Below the pieces are notes generated by a model. The model ran no database searches and was not told the DNA's origin. It saw nothing but the letters and a program-made list of their open reading frames with translations. A stretch of DNA of 64,000 nt, taken from Microbacterium algeriense. Lineage in GTDB: Bacteria; Actinomycetota; Actinomycetes; Actinomycetales; Microbacteriaceae. The translations under genes and the position numbers were made by a program. The stretch's first letter is position 1; each line of letters opens with the position of its first letter. This document shows, one piece after another, positions 1 to 7,646 of this stretch. The stretch lies in NCBI RefSeq assembly GCF_008868005.1, contig NZ_WAAO01000003.1, positions 1 through 64,000 of the forward strand. The letters run 5' to 3'.

Positions 1-1
1 C

Positions 2-175
2 CACCACCGCACCCTCCCCACCAGCGGATGGGACATCCGCATGCACCACGGCACCCCCCACATCCGCGGCCCCGCCTGGTGGGACCCCACCCGACAATGG
101 CGCACCCCACAGCCCGCCACCCCTTCCAGCACCCGGCGCTCCACCCGACACAGAGCCGAGAGAATCCGGGCCTGA
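2..175 (+). CDS. HNH endonuclease (DUF222-type), C-terminal fragment
   Basis: The reading frame is open from the window edge and stops at 173-175, giving 57 residues of a larger protein. It begins with the end of an HNH zinc/DNA-binding module (HHRTLPTSGWDIRMHHG) followed by the IRGPAWWDP motif and a basic tail. That arrangement is typical of the C-terminus of the DUF222-HNH proteins that occur in many copies in Microbacteriaceae. The N-terminal DUF222 part lies outside the window. The host role of this family is not established. The call rests on motif recognition from a short piece. Confidence 0.75.
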   Translation, partial: HHRTLPTSGWDIRMHHGTPHIRGPAWWDPTRQWRTPQPATPSSTRRSTRHRAERIRA

Positions 176-212
176 GGCCAGCACCACGGTGCCCTCCTGG
201 CAGACTCGGATC

Positions 213-605
213 ATGCCTGGCTTCCATCACGTCGAACTCTGGATCGCCGACCTCGACGCGACGCGCGCCGGATGGCGGTGGGTGCTCGGCCGGTTGGGCT
301 TCTCGCTCGACGACGAATGGACCGGTGGGGAGTCCTGGGCCGCGGGCGGCGCCTACCTCACCCTCACCTCGTCGCCGAACCTGTCCGACCCCGCGCACGA
401 CCGCCGCCGCGCCGGCCTCAACCACCTCGCCTTCCACGGCGGCGCGCGCGACGCCGTGGACGCGCTCATGGCCGACGCATCCGCCCACGGCTGGAGACCG
501 CTCTACGTGGCCCGCTACCCGCACGCCGGCGGGCCCCAGCACTACGCCGGTTGGCTCGAGAACGCGTCGGGCTTCAAGATCGAGGTCGTCGCCGACGCCG
601 AGTGA
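213..605 (+). CDS. VOC (glyoxalase/bleomycin-resistance fold) family protein
   Basis: A 130-residue single-module VOC protein starting MPGFHHVELWIADLD, with the conserved N-terminal His and the closing GFKIEVVADAE strand that carries the metal-ligand Glu of the fold. Family members are lyases, dioxygenases or binding proteins, and the substrate cannot be read from the sequence. A GTG at 189 would add eight residues. The ATG at 213 is preferred because the protein then begins right at the first beta strand and a CAGACT hexamer sits exactly six bases upstream, as at other leaderless starts here. It converges on another VOC gene and shares a terminator hairpin with it. Confidence 0.72.
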   Translation: MPGFHHVELWIADLDATRAGWRWVLGRLGFSLDDEWTGGESWAAGGAYLTLTSSPNLSDPAHDRRRAGLNHLAFHGGARDAVDALMADASAHGWRPLYVARYPHAGGPQHYAGWLENASGFKIEVVADAE

Positions 606-614
606 GTCCCTGGC

Positions 615-637
615 CTCGCCCGCCGCACGCGGGCGAG
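615..637. terminator. Bidirectional terminator hairpin between two VOC genes
   Basis: A 9-bp perfect stem (CTCGCCCGC at 615-623 with its complement at 629-637) and a 5-base loop lie between the convergent stops at 605 and 642. Confidence 0.6.
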
Positions 638-641
638 CCCG

Positions 642-1016
642 CTACGCGCCGTAGTCCGGCAGCTGCTGCAGCGTCCAGGAGTTGCCGTCCGGATCGTCGA
701 ACGACACGAACCGCCCCCAGTCCAGCTCCTGAACGCCCCGCGCTTCCACCCCCAGACCACGCAGATGCGCCAGAGCCTCGTCCGCGTCGGGCACGACGAC
801 CTGGATCGTGTTCTGCTTACCCGGTTCGAGGTCGATGCCCAGCCCCGTGCCGAACGCGATCGAACAGGCCGACCCCGGTGGCGTCATCTGCACGAACCGC
901 AGGCCCTCGGTGGGCGTGTGGTCCCAGTCCGCGTTGAAGCCGATCTTCTCGTAGAACTCCTTCGACCGGTCGACATCGGTGACCGGGACGAAGATGAGCT
1001 CGATCTTCCAATCCAT
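642..1016 (-). CDS. VOC family protein
   Basis: A 124-residue single-domain VOC protein beginning MDWKIELIFVPVTDVDRSKE, with the family's FYEKIGF segment and the C-terminal FDDPDGNSWTLQQLP motif that supplies the metal-ligand Glu region. It resembles the small glyoxalase-like proteins common in actinobacteria, of unknown substrate. The start at 1016 is fixed by an AGGAGG Shine-Dalgarno about eight bases upstream. It is unrelated in detail to the VOC gene that converges on it and not obviously part of the two-component operon next door. Confidence 0.8.
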   Translation of the reverse strand: MDWKIELIFVPVTDVDRSKEFYEKIGFNADWDHTPTEGLRFVQMTPPGSACSIAFGTGLGIDLEPGKQNTIQVVVPDADEALAHLRGLGVEARGVQELDWGRFVSFDDPDGNSWTLQQLPDYGA

Positions 1017-1126
1017 CACGCACTCCTCCTGTCGGGCGTCGTCGCCCGTCGGCGCCCACCGTACGCGGGGCCACCGACGTCGCGCCACCCCGCCACCGCT
1101 CCACGGGCATCGCGAGCCTGCTGTCG

Positions 1127-1756
1127 TCAGATCCAGCCCTTGTCCTGGGCGATCCGCACGGCCTGGGTGCGGTTGGCCGCCCCGGTCTTCCCGATCGCCG
1201 AGGACAGATGGTTGCGCACGGTCCCGGCGGACAGGAAGACCTCCGCCGCGATGGCGGCTGCCGGACGCCCGTCGGACGCGAGGCGCAGCACCTGCCGTTC
1301 GCGGTCGCTCAGCGGGTTGGCGCCGTCGAACAGGCTGTCGGCGGCGAGGACCGGATCGAGCACCCGCAGCCCCGCGTGCACGCGGCGCACCGCCTCGGCG
1401 AGCTGTTCGGCGGGGGTGTCCTTCACGAGGAAACCGCTGGCACCGGCATCCAGAGCCGCCCGCAGGTACCCGGGGCGCGCGAAGGTCGTCACGATCAGCA
1501 CTCGCGTCCCCGGGCTCGCCGCTCGGATACGGCGGGTCGCCTCGATGCCGTCCGTGCCCGGCATCTGGATGTCCATCAGGCACACGTCCGGCTGCAGCTC
1601 CTCCGCGCGACGAACGGCCTCGGCGCCGTCCGAGGCCATGCCGACCACCGTGAGGTCCGCCTCGAGGTCCAGGAGCGCGCCGAGGGCGCCGCGCACCAGG
1701 GCCTGGTCATCCGCGATCACCAGACGGATCGCCGCGTCCTCGTTCGCCTCGCTCAC
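1127..1756 (-). CDS. NarL/LuxR-type response regulator, DesR-like
   Basis: A 209-residue regulator. The receiver domain (residues 10-125) has the acidic pair at 16-17, the phospho-acceptor D62 in CLMDIQMPG and K112 in FLVKDTP. The LuxR-type helix-turn-helix spans about 150-203 (LSDRERQVLRLASDG ... TVRNHLSSAIGKTGAANR). It starts with GTG at 1756, overlapping the stop of the histidine kinase gene as GTGA, so the two are translationally coupled. It most likely controls the ABC transporter operon it ends; a 28-bp perfect palindrome ahead of that operon (4779-4806) is the best candidate target. Confidence 0.9.
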   Translation of the reverse strand: MSEANEDAAIRLVIADDQALVRGALGALLDLEADLTVVGMASDGAEAVRRAEELQPDVCLMDIQMPGTDGIEATRRIRAASPGTRVLIVTTFARPGYLRAALDAGASGFLVKDTPAEQLAEAVRRVHAGLRVLDPVLAADSLFDGANPLSDRERQVLRLASDGRPAAAIAAEVFLSAGTVRNHLSSAIGKTGAANRTQAVRIAQDKGWI

Positions 1757-2955
1757 CAGCTCACCTCCACGCGCGTGCCGGATGCGCCGACACGGCCGAG
1801 AGCGAAACCCGCGCCGGCCGCGGCCGCGCGCTCGCGCATGCTGCGGATGCCGTTGCCCTCGGCGGCCTGCACCCCGATCCCGTCGTCTTCCACGACCAGC
1901 AGCCCCGGCGCGACCCGCACCCGGACGGTGCGGGCGCGGGCATGACGGAGCGTGTTGGTCGTCGCCTCGCGCAGGATCCAGCTCGCGGTGAGCGCCTGCA
2001 CCGGGGACAGCGATCGCGGATCCCCCTCGAGCTGCATCTCGATGTCGGCTGCGCGGAGGGCGTCCTGCGCCGAGGCGAGCTGTTCGACCAGCGTCGTCGC
2101 CCGCGCCCCCGCGACCGTCGAGCGCACGCCCGCGATCGCCTCCGCGGTGAGCCGCTCGATGTCGGCGAGCTCGACCTTCGCCCGCTCCGGATCGGAGTCC
2201 ATGAGCCGCCGCGCCAGCTGTGCTTTGAGTCCGACCACCGTGAGGGAATGGCCGATGAGGTCGTGCACGTCGCGCGCCACGGCTTCGCGGCCCTCGCTCG
2301 TCGCCAGCTCCAGACCGAGCCGCTCCGCCTCCGCCGAGCGGAGGATCAGCCAGGTCGAGACCGTGTTCACCACTCCGAGCAGCGCGACGATCGCGAGGAT
2401 CGACAGGTAGTCGATGCCGCCGGGAAGCAGGAACACGCACAGGGCGGTCACGGCGACGGCCGCGACCGTCGTGATCCAGTGCCACACCCGGGTCAGGCCG
2501 TACGACGCGAACGACATGATGAAGGGCAGGAAGCTCAGCGCGGAGCCGCCTTCGGCCGGCACGGAGACGAGAGCGCATCCGATGAGCGCGGCGAAGGTGA
2601 TCCACTGCCGCAGCGACGGGGGCCGCCCCAGGCCTCCGCCACCGCGCATGCCGTGCATGAAGCCCGTGACGTAGAGCACGATGAACGCGACCAGCGCGAT
2701 CCACCCGACGACGATCCACGCCAGCGAAGCCTCGGAATGCAGCAGGGCGAGGACCGGGTAGACCAGGAACACCAGCCAGATCACGGCCATCAGCCAGCCG
2801 AACCGCGCCCAGGGGTCCTTGCCGGTCGCCGCGTCGGCCACCCGCGCCCCCGGTGCGGACCAGGCCGCCGGAGGAGCACCGAGGGCCGCGAGGTCGGCCG
2901 CGTCGCGGGATCGCCGAGCGGACTCCGGCCCTCCGGGGGTGGCGTGCTGCGTCAT
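1753..2955 (-). CDS. Sensor histidine kinase, DesK/HisKA_3 type
   Basis: A 400-residue membrane kinase. After a soluble N-terminus of about 50 residues, several hydrophobic helices fill residues 52-205. The HisKA_3 dimerisation box (ARDVHDLIGHSLTVVGL) has the likely phospho-acceptor H231. The HATPase domain shows an N-box near 325-340 (REATTNTLRHA) and a G-box (VVEDDGIG). The arrangement ABC ATPase, permease, kinase, regulator is the classic one for drug- or lipid-stress-sensing LnrJK/DesKR-like systems. The ATG at 2955 is preceded by TAGGTT and six bases, so a leaderless internal promoter may add to read-through from the transporter genes. The signal is unknown. Confidence 0.9.
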   Translation of the reverse strand: MTQHATPGGPESARRSRDAADLAALGAPPAAWSAPGARVADAATGKDPWARFGWLMAVIWLVFLVYPVLALLHSEASLAWIVVGWIALVAFIVLYVTGFMHGMRGGGGLGRPPSLRQWITFAALIGCALVSVPAEGGSALSFLPFIMSFASYGLTRVWHWITTVAAVAVTALCVFLLPGGIDYLSILAIVALLGVVNTVSTWLILRSAEAERLGLELATSEGREAVARDVHDLIGHSLTVVGLKAQLARRLMDSDPERAKVELADIERLTAEAIAGVRSTVAGARATTLVEQLASAQDALRAADIEMQLEGDPRSLSPVQALTASWILREATTNTLRHARARTVRVRVAPGLLVVEDDGIGVQAAEGNGIRSMRERAAAAGAGFALGRVGASGTRVEVSW

Positions 2956-2961
2956 CCGTCC

Positions 2962-2967
2962 AACCTA
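2962..2967 (-). promoter_or_regulatory. Candidate leaderless -10 box for the histidine kinase gene
   Basis: TAGGTT ends six bases before the ATG at 2955 on the minus strand. This is the spacing expected when transcription begins at the start codon, and no Shine-Dalgarno is visible. Confidence 0.5.
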
Positions 2968-2995
2968 CTGTCGTCGCCGACCGTCACCGCGTCGC

Positions 2996-3751
2996 CTACT
3001 GGCGCGCGCGCGAGCGCTTCACGCCCATCGCCACGAGCGCCGCGAACACCGCGAGCCAGACCACGACGTTGAGCAGCAGCATCCACAGCTCATCCGTCTG
3101 CCCTGTCGTGAGCACGCCGTCGGTGAGCGGCCACCGACTCAGGGAGACGAAGCCGTACAGCGGCGTGAACCGGGCGATGTCGAGCATCACCCCGTCCAGG
3201 GGCATGAACACGTTCCCGAAGAACGCGAAGAAGGTCATCGAGATGGATGCCAGTGCCGCTGCCGAATCCGAGCTGAAGAAGAGCCCGACCCCCAGGCCGA
3301 ACAGGCCGTACATGAGCCCCAGCCCGAGCACGATGCCCGCCGTGGCGACCCACCGCCAGGCGTCCTCGGCCTGAGCACCGGTCATCATCCCGGCCGCGAA
3401 CACCGCGACCAGGGCGAGCGCGGCGAAGGACACGGCAGTGAGCAGCTTGGTCAGCGCATACCCCGCCGTGGTGAGCGGAGTCATCGCCAGCTGGCGCCCC
3501 CACCCCTGCTTGGCCTCGGTCGCGGCGAGGGAGGTCAGCGAGCTCATCGCGACGGCCGTGCCGTATGCGGCCATCGACGTCATGACGTAGAACGACACGT
3601 TGCCGTGGCCGGCGGAGAGCGAGCCGTAGCCCATCCCCGCGCCGAACAGCAGGTACATCGCGACCGGCATCGCCAGGGTGAACGCGAGCGTGTAGGGGTT
3701 GCGCAGCTGGCGGACGCCTTCGATGCGCAGCATGGTGGGCGAGACGAGCAT
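2996..3751 (-). CDS. ABC-2 type transporter permease
   Basis: A 251-residue integral membrane protein with about six hydrophobic helices and the ABC-2 family layout: short N-terminus (MLVSPTMLRIEGVRQLRNP), a first helix near 22-42, and a conserved FGNVFMPLDGV segment before the last helices. The start at 3751 is one base after the stop of the ATPase gene, so translation is coupled. With the ATPase it forms a small exporter of the kind that removes antibiotics or membrane-active lipids and is controlled by a linked two-component system. The substrate is not known. Confidence 0.88.
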   Translation of the reverse strand: MLVSPTMLRIEGVRQLRNPYTLAFTLAMPVAMYLLFGAGMGYGSLSAGHGNVSFYVMTSMAAYGTAVAMSSLTSLAATEAKQGWGRQLAMTPLTTAGYALTKLLTAVSFAALALVAVFAAGMMTGAQAEDAWRWVATAGIVLGLGLMYGLFGLGVGLFFSSDSAAALASISMTFFAFFGNVFMPLDGVMLDIARFTPLYGFVSLSRWPLTDGVLTTGQTDELWMLLLNVVVWLAVFAALVAMGVKRSRARQ

Positions 3752-3752
3752 G

Positions 3753-4727
3753 TCAGTTCTCCGTGAGGGCCGTGAAGGCGGTTTCGAGGGTGGGAGCGGC
3801 GATCTCGAGATCGTGGGCGCCGCTGTCGAGGAGGAGGCGGGCGGCGGCGTCGGAATCGGTGGCGCGGACGCTGAGACGATCGCCGTCGACCCGCACCGCG
3901 GTGACCCCTTCGGTCGCTCGCAGCTTGCCGGCGAGATCGGCGGGGGCCGTGTCCACGGTGGCCGAGACGGTCCGCTCCCCCAGGCTCGCCCGCAGCAGCG
4001 CCGTCGGAGCATCCGCGACGAGCGCTCCCCGGTGCATGACCACCGTCCGACGAGCGAACTGCTCGGCCTCCTCGAGGTAATGGGTGGCGAAGACGATGGT
4101 GCGCCCGGCGTCCGCGTCCGCGCGCATCACGTCCCAGAACCGCCGCCGCGCCGTGACGTCCATGCCGGCCGTGGGCTCGTCGAGGACGAGGATGTCCGGG
4201 TCGGAGAGCATCGCGAGCGCGAACTTCACCCGCTGCTGCTCACCCCCGGAGCACTTCGACACCCGTCGCCGGGCGAGCCGTCCCAGGTCGGCCCGCACCA
4301 TGACGTCGTCGACCCGTCCGAGCGCCTCCGCGCCGTAGAGGGAGGCGATCAGCCGGACCGTCTCGCCCACGGTCAGGTCTCCGAGCAGTCCCCCCGTCTG
4401 CAGCACGGCGCCGATCGCGCCGCTCGCGGTGGCCCGCTGCGGCGTCCCCCCGAGAACGCGGACGGTGCCCGAGCTGGGGTCGGTGAGTCCGAGCAGCATG
4501 TCGAGCGTGGTCGTCTTGCCGGCGCCGTTCGGACCGAGCAGCGCCACGACCTCCCCGCGCCGGATGGACAGGTCGACCCCGGCGACGGCCTGCACGCGGC
4601 GGTCGCCGGAGCCGAAGTGGCGGGTCACGGCGCTCAGTTCGAGCACCACGGGTTCAGCGGTCGGGGAGGCGGGCGCCGGTCGCGCGACGGTCTGCGTCGC
4701 CGGACCGTCCATGGAGGAGTCGTTCAT
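3753..4727 (-). CDS. ABC transporter ATP-binding protein
   Basis: A 324-residue ATPase. Residues 1-26 are a Pro/Ala-rich tail. The nucleotide-binding domain follows with Walker A (GPNGAGKTT), Q-loop, the signature CSGGEQQR (an unusual Cys where most have Leu), Walker B (ILVLDEPTAGMD) and the H-switch (ATHYLEEAEQ). A further 90 residues form the regulatory C-terminal domain of DrrA/CcmA-like drug-resistance ATPases. It is the first gene of the ABC-permease-kinase-regulator operon. GAGGCT lies six bases before the ATG, a weaker version of the leaderless box seen elsewhere. Confidence 0.92.
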   Translation of the reverse strand: MNDSSMDGPATQTVARPAPASPTAEPVVLELSAVTRHFGSGDRRVQAVAGVDLSIRRGEVVALLGPNGAGKTTTLDMLLGLTDPSSGTVRVLGGTPQRATASGAIGAVLQTGGLLGDLTVGETVRLIASLYGAEALGRVDDVMVRADLGRLARRRVSKCSGGEQQRVKFALAMLSDPDILVLDEPTAGMDVTARRRFWDVMRADADAGRTIVFATHYLEEAEQFARRTVVMHRGALVADAPTALLRASLGERTVSATVDTAPADLAGKLRATEGVTAVRVDGDRLSVRATDSDAAARLLLDSGAHDLEIAAPTLETAFTALTEN

Positions 4728-4778
4728 GCCTCCAGCCTCGTCCTGCAGCGACGACGGGGCCGGAGGGCGGTGTCATCT

Positions 4779-4806
4779 CTTCGACATGACAGCTGTCATG
4801 TCGAAG
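4779..4806. promoter_or_regulatory. 28-bp perfect palindrome ahead of the ABC/two-component operon
   Basis: The half-site CTTCGACATGACAG is followed directly by its exact complement, with no loop. It sits between the end of the FAD hydroxylase gene (4810) and the ABC ATPase start (4727), centred about 65 bases upstream of that start. A zero-loop dyad with no T-tract fits a dimeric regulator's operator better than a terminator. The DesR-like regulator of the operon is the obvious candidate. A role in ending the hydroxylase transcript cannot be excluded. Confidence 0.55.
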
Positions 4807-4809
4807 GGC

Positions 4810-6681
4810 TCAGCGCGCCGGGAGGAAGGCCCCCCGCAGGAAGCCGTCGAGCTCGGCGCTCGCACCGAGCGGGAAGACGGCCGCGACGTACTGGTCGGGC
4901 CGCACCACGACGACCACCCCGTCACGGGAGAGCTCCCGCGCGTCGAAGATGTCCGTGTCGCACCACTTGCTGGGCCCGGCCGCGTAGACCTTCTCCCAGT
5001 CCGTGAGTCCGAGCGGTCCCGTCCTCGGCTGGAACAGCGCCGGCGTCGAGGTGACCTCGACCTCTTCGAACGGCTGCTGGTACACGGCCTTCACGTCGAA
5101 GACCGCATCCGCATCGGCGTCGGCCGGGGTGTACCGGGCGAACACCGGCTCGGCCTCTGCCGCCCAGGCGGCGAGCGCCTCCCCGGTGCGGTCGCCGAAC
5201 GCGTAGACGCGCCAGCGCCCGTCGGCCTTGGCGTGGTGTCCGAGGTGCACGACGTTGCCGTCGCCGACCCGCACGACCTCGGCGGACTTGAACCGCTTGC
5301 CGAGCGGGAAACCGGCGGCGAGCCCCTGGTGTGCGTCGGTTCCGGTGATCATCGAGGCGGTGTACTGCGTCATGAACCCGGAGGGGAACTCGGCTGTGGC
5401 GAGGTAGTACGTCGCGAGCTCGTTGGGGTCGGAGATCTCCTCGGGCTTGCGCGCCATCAGGCTCGACCACTCGCGGTCGAAGTCGATGAGCTGCTGGGCC
5501 ACGGGGCGGCGCTCGGCACCGTACGTGGCGAGCAGGCTCTCCGGGGCACGGCCGGTGAGCACGGACCCGAGCTTCCAGCCGAGGTTGAAGCCGTCCTGCA
5601 TCGAGACGTTCATCCCCTGCCCGGCCTTGGCGCTGTGCGTGTGGCAGGCATCACCGGTGAGGAAGACGCGCGGTGTGCGGCCGGAGTCGTCGATCACGTC
5701 GTCGAACCCGTCGGTGACGCGGTGGCCCACCTCGTACACGCTGTGCCAGGCGACCTGCTTCACGTCGAGCGTGTACGGGTGCAGGATCTCGTTCGCCCTG
5801 CGGATGATCTCCTCGATCGGCGTCTGCCGCACGCGGTGGTCATCGTCCTCCGCGACCTCGCCCAGGTCGATGTACATGCGCGAGAGGTAGCCGCCCTCGC
5901 GGGGGATGTGCAGGATGTTGCCGGCCTCGGAGTTGATCGCGCACTTGGTGCGCCAGTCCGGGAAGTCCGTGTTCACGAGGACGTCCATCACGCCCCAGGC
6001 ATGTGCGGCGGAGGCCCCGACATGCGTGCGGCCGATCGCCTGACGCACACCGCTGCGGGCGCCGTCGCTGCCGACGACGAACTTCGCCCGGATCGTGCGT
6101 TCCTCGCCGGCACGCTCTCCCCCGACGTAGCGGATCCGCACCTCGACCGGGTACTCCCCGCCGGCGTGCACGGTGAGCCCGGCGAACTCGACCCCGTAGT
6201 CCGGGACGATGCGGCCGGGTCCGTGCGCCGCCGCCTCGGCGAAGTAGTCGAGCACGCGCGCCTGGTTCACGATCAGGTGCGGGAACTCGCAGATGTCGTA
6301 CGCGTAGTCGGCGGTCCGGGTGGTCCGCACGATCTCGCGCGGATTCTCGGGGTTCGGGCCCCAGAAGTTCATCCACCCGATGTTGTACGCCTCCGCGATG
6401 ATGCGCTCCGCGAAGCCGAAGGCCTGGAACGTCTCGACGCTGCGCGGCTGGATGCCGTCGGCCTGGCCGAGCGGGAGACGGCCCTCGCGCTTCTCGATGA
6501 TGCGGGTGGCGATGTCGGGGTACTGCGACATCTGCGCGGCGAGCAGCATGCCGGCGGGACCGGAGCCGACGATGAGGACGTCGATCTCATCGGGGAGGTC
6601 GGTCGGCCGGTCGACGCCGACACCGGCCGCATCCTGCACGCGGGGGTCTGCGGAGACATAGCCGTGGTGGTGGAACTGCAT
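4810..6681 (-). CDS. FAD-dependent aromatic hydroxylase (MobA / phenol hydroxylase-like)
   Basis: A 623-residue group A flavoprotein monooxygenase. It has the Rossmann motif DVLIVGSGPAGMLLAAQ near residues 34-50, the DG-type motif VVGSDGARSGVR, the FAD ribityl motif FLTGDACHTHSAKAGQGMN, and a thioredoxin-like C-terminal domain ending in RPDQYVAAVFPL. Length and motifs match 3-hydroxybenzoate 4-hydroxylase MobA and phenol 2-monooxygenase. It diverges from an IclR regulator whose probable operators lie between them. Because the next cluster degrades homoprotocatechuate, a plausible substrate is a hydroxyphenylacetate or hydroxybenzoate; the exact one is inference. An AAGGA site lies about ten bases before the ATG. 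Confidence 0.88.
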   Translation of the reverse strand: MQFHHHGYVSADPRVQDAAGVGVDRPTDLPDEIDVLIVGSGPAGMLLAAQMSQYPDIATRIIEKREGRLPLGQADGIQPRSVETFQAFGFAERIIAEAYNIGWMNFWGPNPENPREIVRTTRTADYAYDICEFPHLIVNQARVLDYFAEAAAHGPGRIVPDYGVEFAGLTVHAGGEYPVEVRIRYVGGERAGEERTIRAKFVVGSDGARSGVRQAIGRTHVGASAAHAWGVMDVLVNTDFPDWRTKCAINSEAGNILHIPREGGYLSRMYIDLGEVAEDDDHRVRQTPIEEIIRRANEILHPYTLDVKQVAWHSVYEVGHRVTDGFDDVIDDSGRTPRVFLTGDACHTHSAKAGQGMNVSMQDGFNLGWKLGSVLTGRAPESLLATYGAERRPVAQQLIDFDREWSSLMARKPEEISDPNELATYYLATAEFPSGFMTQYTASMITGTDAHQGLAAGFPLGKRFKSAEVVRVGDGNVVHLGHHAKADGRWRVYAFGDRTGEALAAWAAEAEPVFARYTPADADADAVFDVKAVYQQPFEEVEVTSTPALFQPRTGPLGLTDWEKVYAAGPSKWCDTDIFDARELSRDGVVVVVRPDQYVAAVFPLGASAELDGFLRGAFLPAR

Positions 6682-6733
6682 CGTCGTCGATTCCTTCCGG
6701 ACGTCTTCGTCGGGTGTTGCGTCCTGAAACCGC

Positions 6734-6774
6734 GTGTTCTATATTCGAACACACTGTTCTACTATTGAACACAG
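6734..6774. promoter_or_regulatory. Two tandem dyads, probable IclR-type operators
   Basis: Two nearly identical inverted repeats lie side by side: GTGTTC-N7-GAACAC at 6734-6752 and TGTTC-N7-GAACA at 6755-6771, the latter extended by C-T and A-G flanks. They fall between the divergent hydroxylase (start 6681) and iclR (start 6813) genes. Such doubled dyads suit the dimer-of-dimers binding of IclR regulators, so the site probably controls both genes. Confidence 0.7.
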
Positions 6775-6812
6775 ACTAATGCGCCCTGTCCGCGACCGCA
6801 AGGAGCACGACC

Positions 6813-7526
6813 ATGCCCGACACCAGCGCGACGAGCTCCCCCGCCTCGCAGACGCTCAGCCGCGGCATCCGGATACTCGAGGTGCTCGCCGATGCGCACG
6901 GAGCCCTGTCGATCGACGAACTCGCGACGCACCTCGGCGTGCACCGCTCGATCGCCTATCGCCTGCTGCGGACGCTGGAGGACCACGGTCTCGTCTCGCG
7001 CGACGCCGCCGGAGCCGTGAGCCTGGGCGCGCGCATGGCCGCGCTGGCCGCCGGGGTGGCCCACGACCTGCAGGCCGAGGCCCTCCCCGAGCTCACGGCG
7101 ATCGCGAACGAGCTCGGCATGACGTGCTTCCTCGCGGTGCTCGACGGCGCCGAGTGCATCACTCTGGCCAGCGTCGAACCCCGCCACGCGGTGGCCAGCG
7201 TGGCCCAGCGCCCCGGGGCGCGGCATCCGGTGACCGTGGGGGCGCCGGGCAAGGCGATCCTGGCGCAGGTGCCGACCGCGGATTGGCCCTCCGGGGTCTC
7301 GGCCACGCTCGCGGCCGAGGTGGACACGACCGGAGCCCGCGGCTTCGCCACCAGCCACGACGAGGTCATCCCGACGGTGCAGTCGGTCGCGGTGCCCCTG
7401 GTCCTGCGCGGTCAGCGCCCCGCGGCGATCGCGGTCGTGCACGTCGCGACAGACCTGGATGACGCCGCGATCGCCGCGCGGCTCCAGCAGTCCGCCGCCG
7501 TCATCCGCGAGGCCCTGGACGGCTGA
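6813..7526 (+). CDS. IclR family transcriptional regulator
   Basis: A 237-residue regulator. The N-terminal winged helix-turn-helix covers residues 12-75 (TLSRGIRILEVLADA ... RSIAYRLLRTLEDHGLVSRD). The C-terminal effector domain follows, with PGARHPVTVGAPGKAILAQ, the conserved loop of the ligand pocket. The start is fixed by an AAGGAG site ending eight bases before the ATG. It is transcribed away from the FAD hydroxylase gene, and IclR proteins commonly regulate such aromatic-degradation neighbours in response to the substrate. The 3' end faces a long bidirectional hairpin. Confidence 0.93.
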   Translation: MPDTSATSSPASQTLSRGIRILEVLADAHGALSIDELATHLGVHRSIAYRLLRTLEDHGLVSRDAAGAVSLGARMAALAAGVAHDLQAEALPELTAIANELGMTCFLAVLDGAECITLASVEPRHAVASVAQRPGARHPVTVGAPGKAILAQVPTADWPSGVSATLAAEVDTTGARGFATSHDEVIPTVQSVAVPLVLRGQRPAAIAVVHVATDLDDAAIAARLQQSAAVIREALDG

Positions 7527-7563
7527 CCACCTCCACGCCCCTTGCACCCGCTCCCGCACAGAG

Positions 7564-7631
7564 CACGCTCCCGTCGCACTCTCTGTCGGAAAAGATCGGG
7601 CGCAGGCGACAGGAAGTGCGACGGGAGCGTG
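7564..7631. terminator. Long bidirectional terminator hairpin
   Basis: A 17-bp perfect outer stem (CACGCTCCCGTCGCACT at 7564-7580 with its complement at 7615-7631) continues after a two-base mismatch into an inner CTGTCG/CGACAG stem. It lies between the convergent iclR and MHS transporter genes. Confidence 0.65.
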
Positions 7632-7646
7632 GGGAGGATGCGTGCG

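Noticed and set aside
189..212. GTG at 189 as the start of the first VOC gene
   Set aside because: It adds eight residues before the first strand and has no ribosome site. The ATG at 213 has a CAGACT box at the leaderless distance.
4779..4806. The palindrome as a plain terminator for the FAD hydroxylase gene
   Set aside because: It has no loop and no T-rich tail, and perfect zero-loop symmetry is typical of operators. Kept as an operator candidate, though a terminator role is not excluded.
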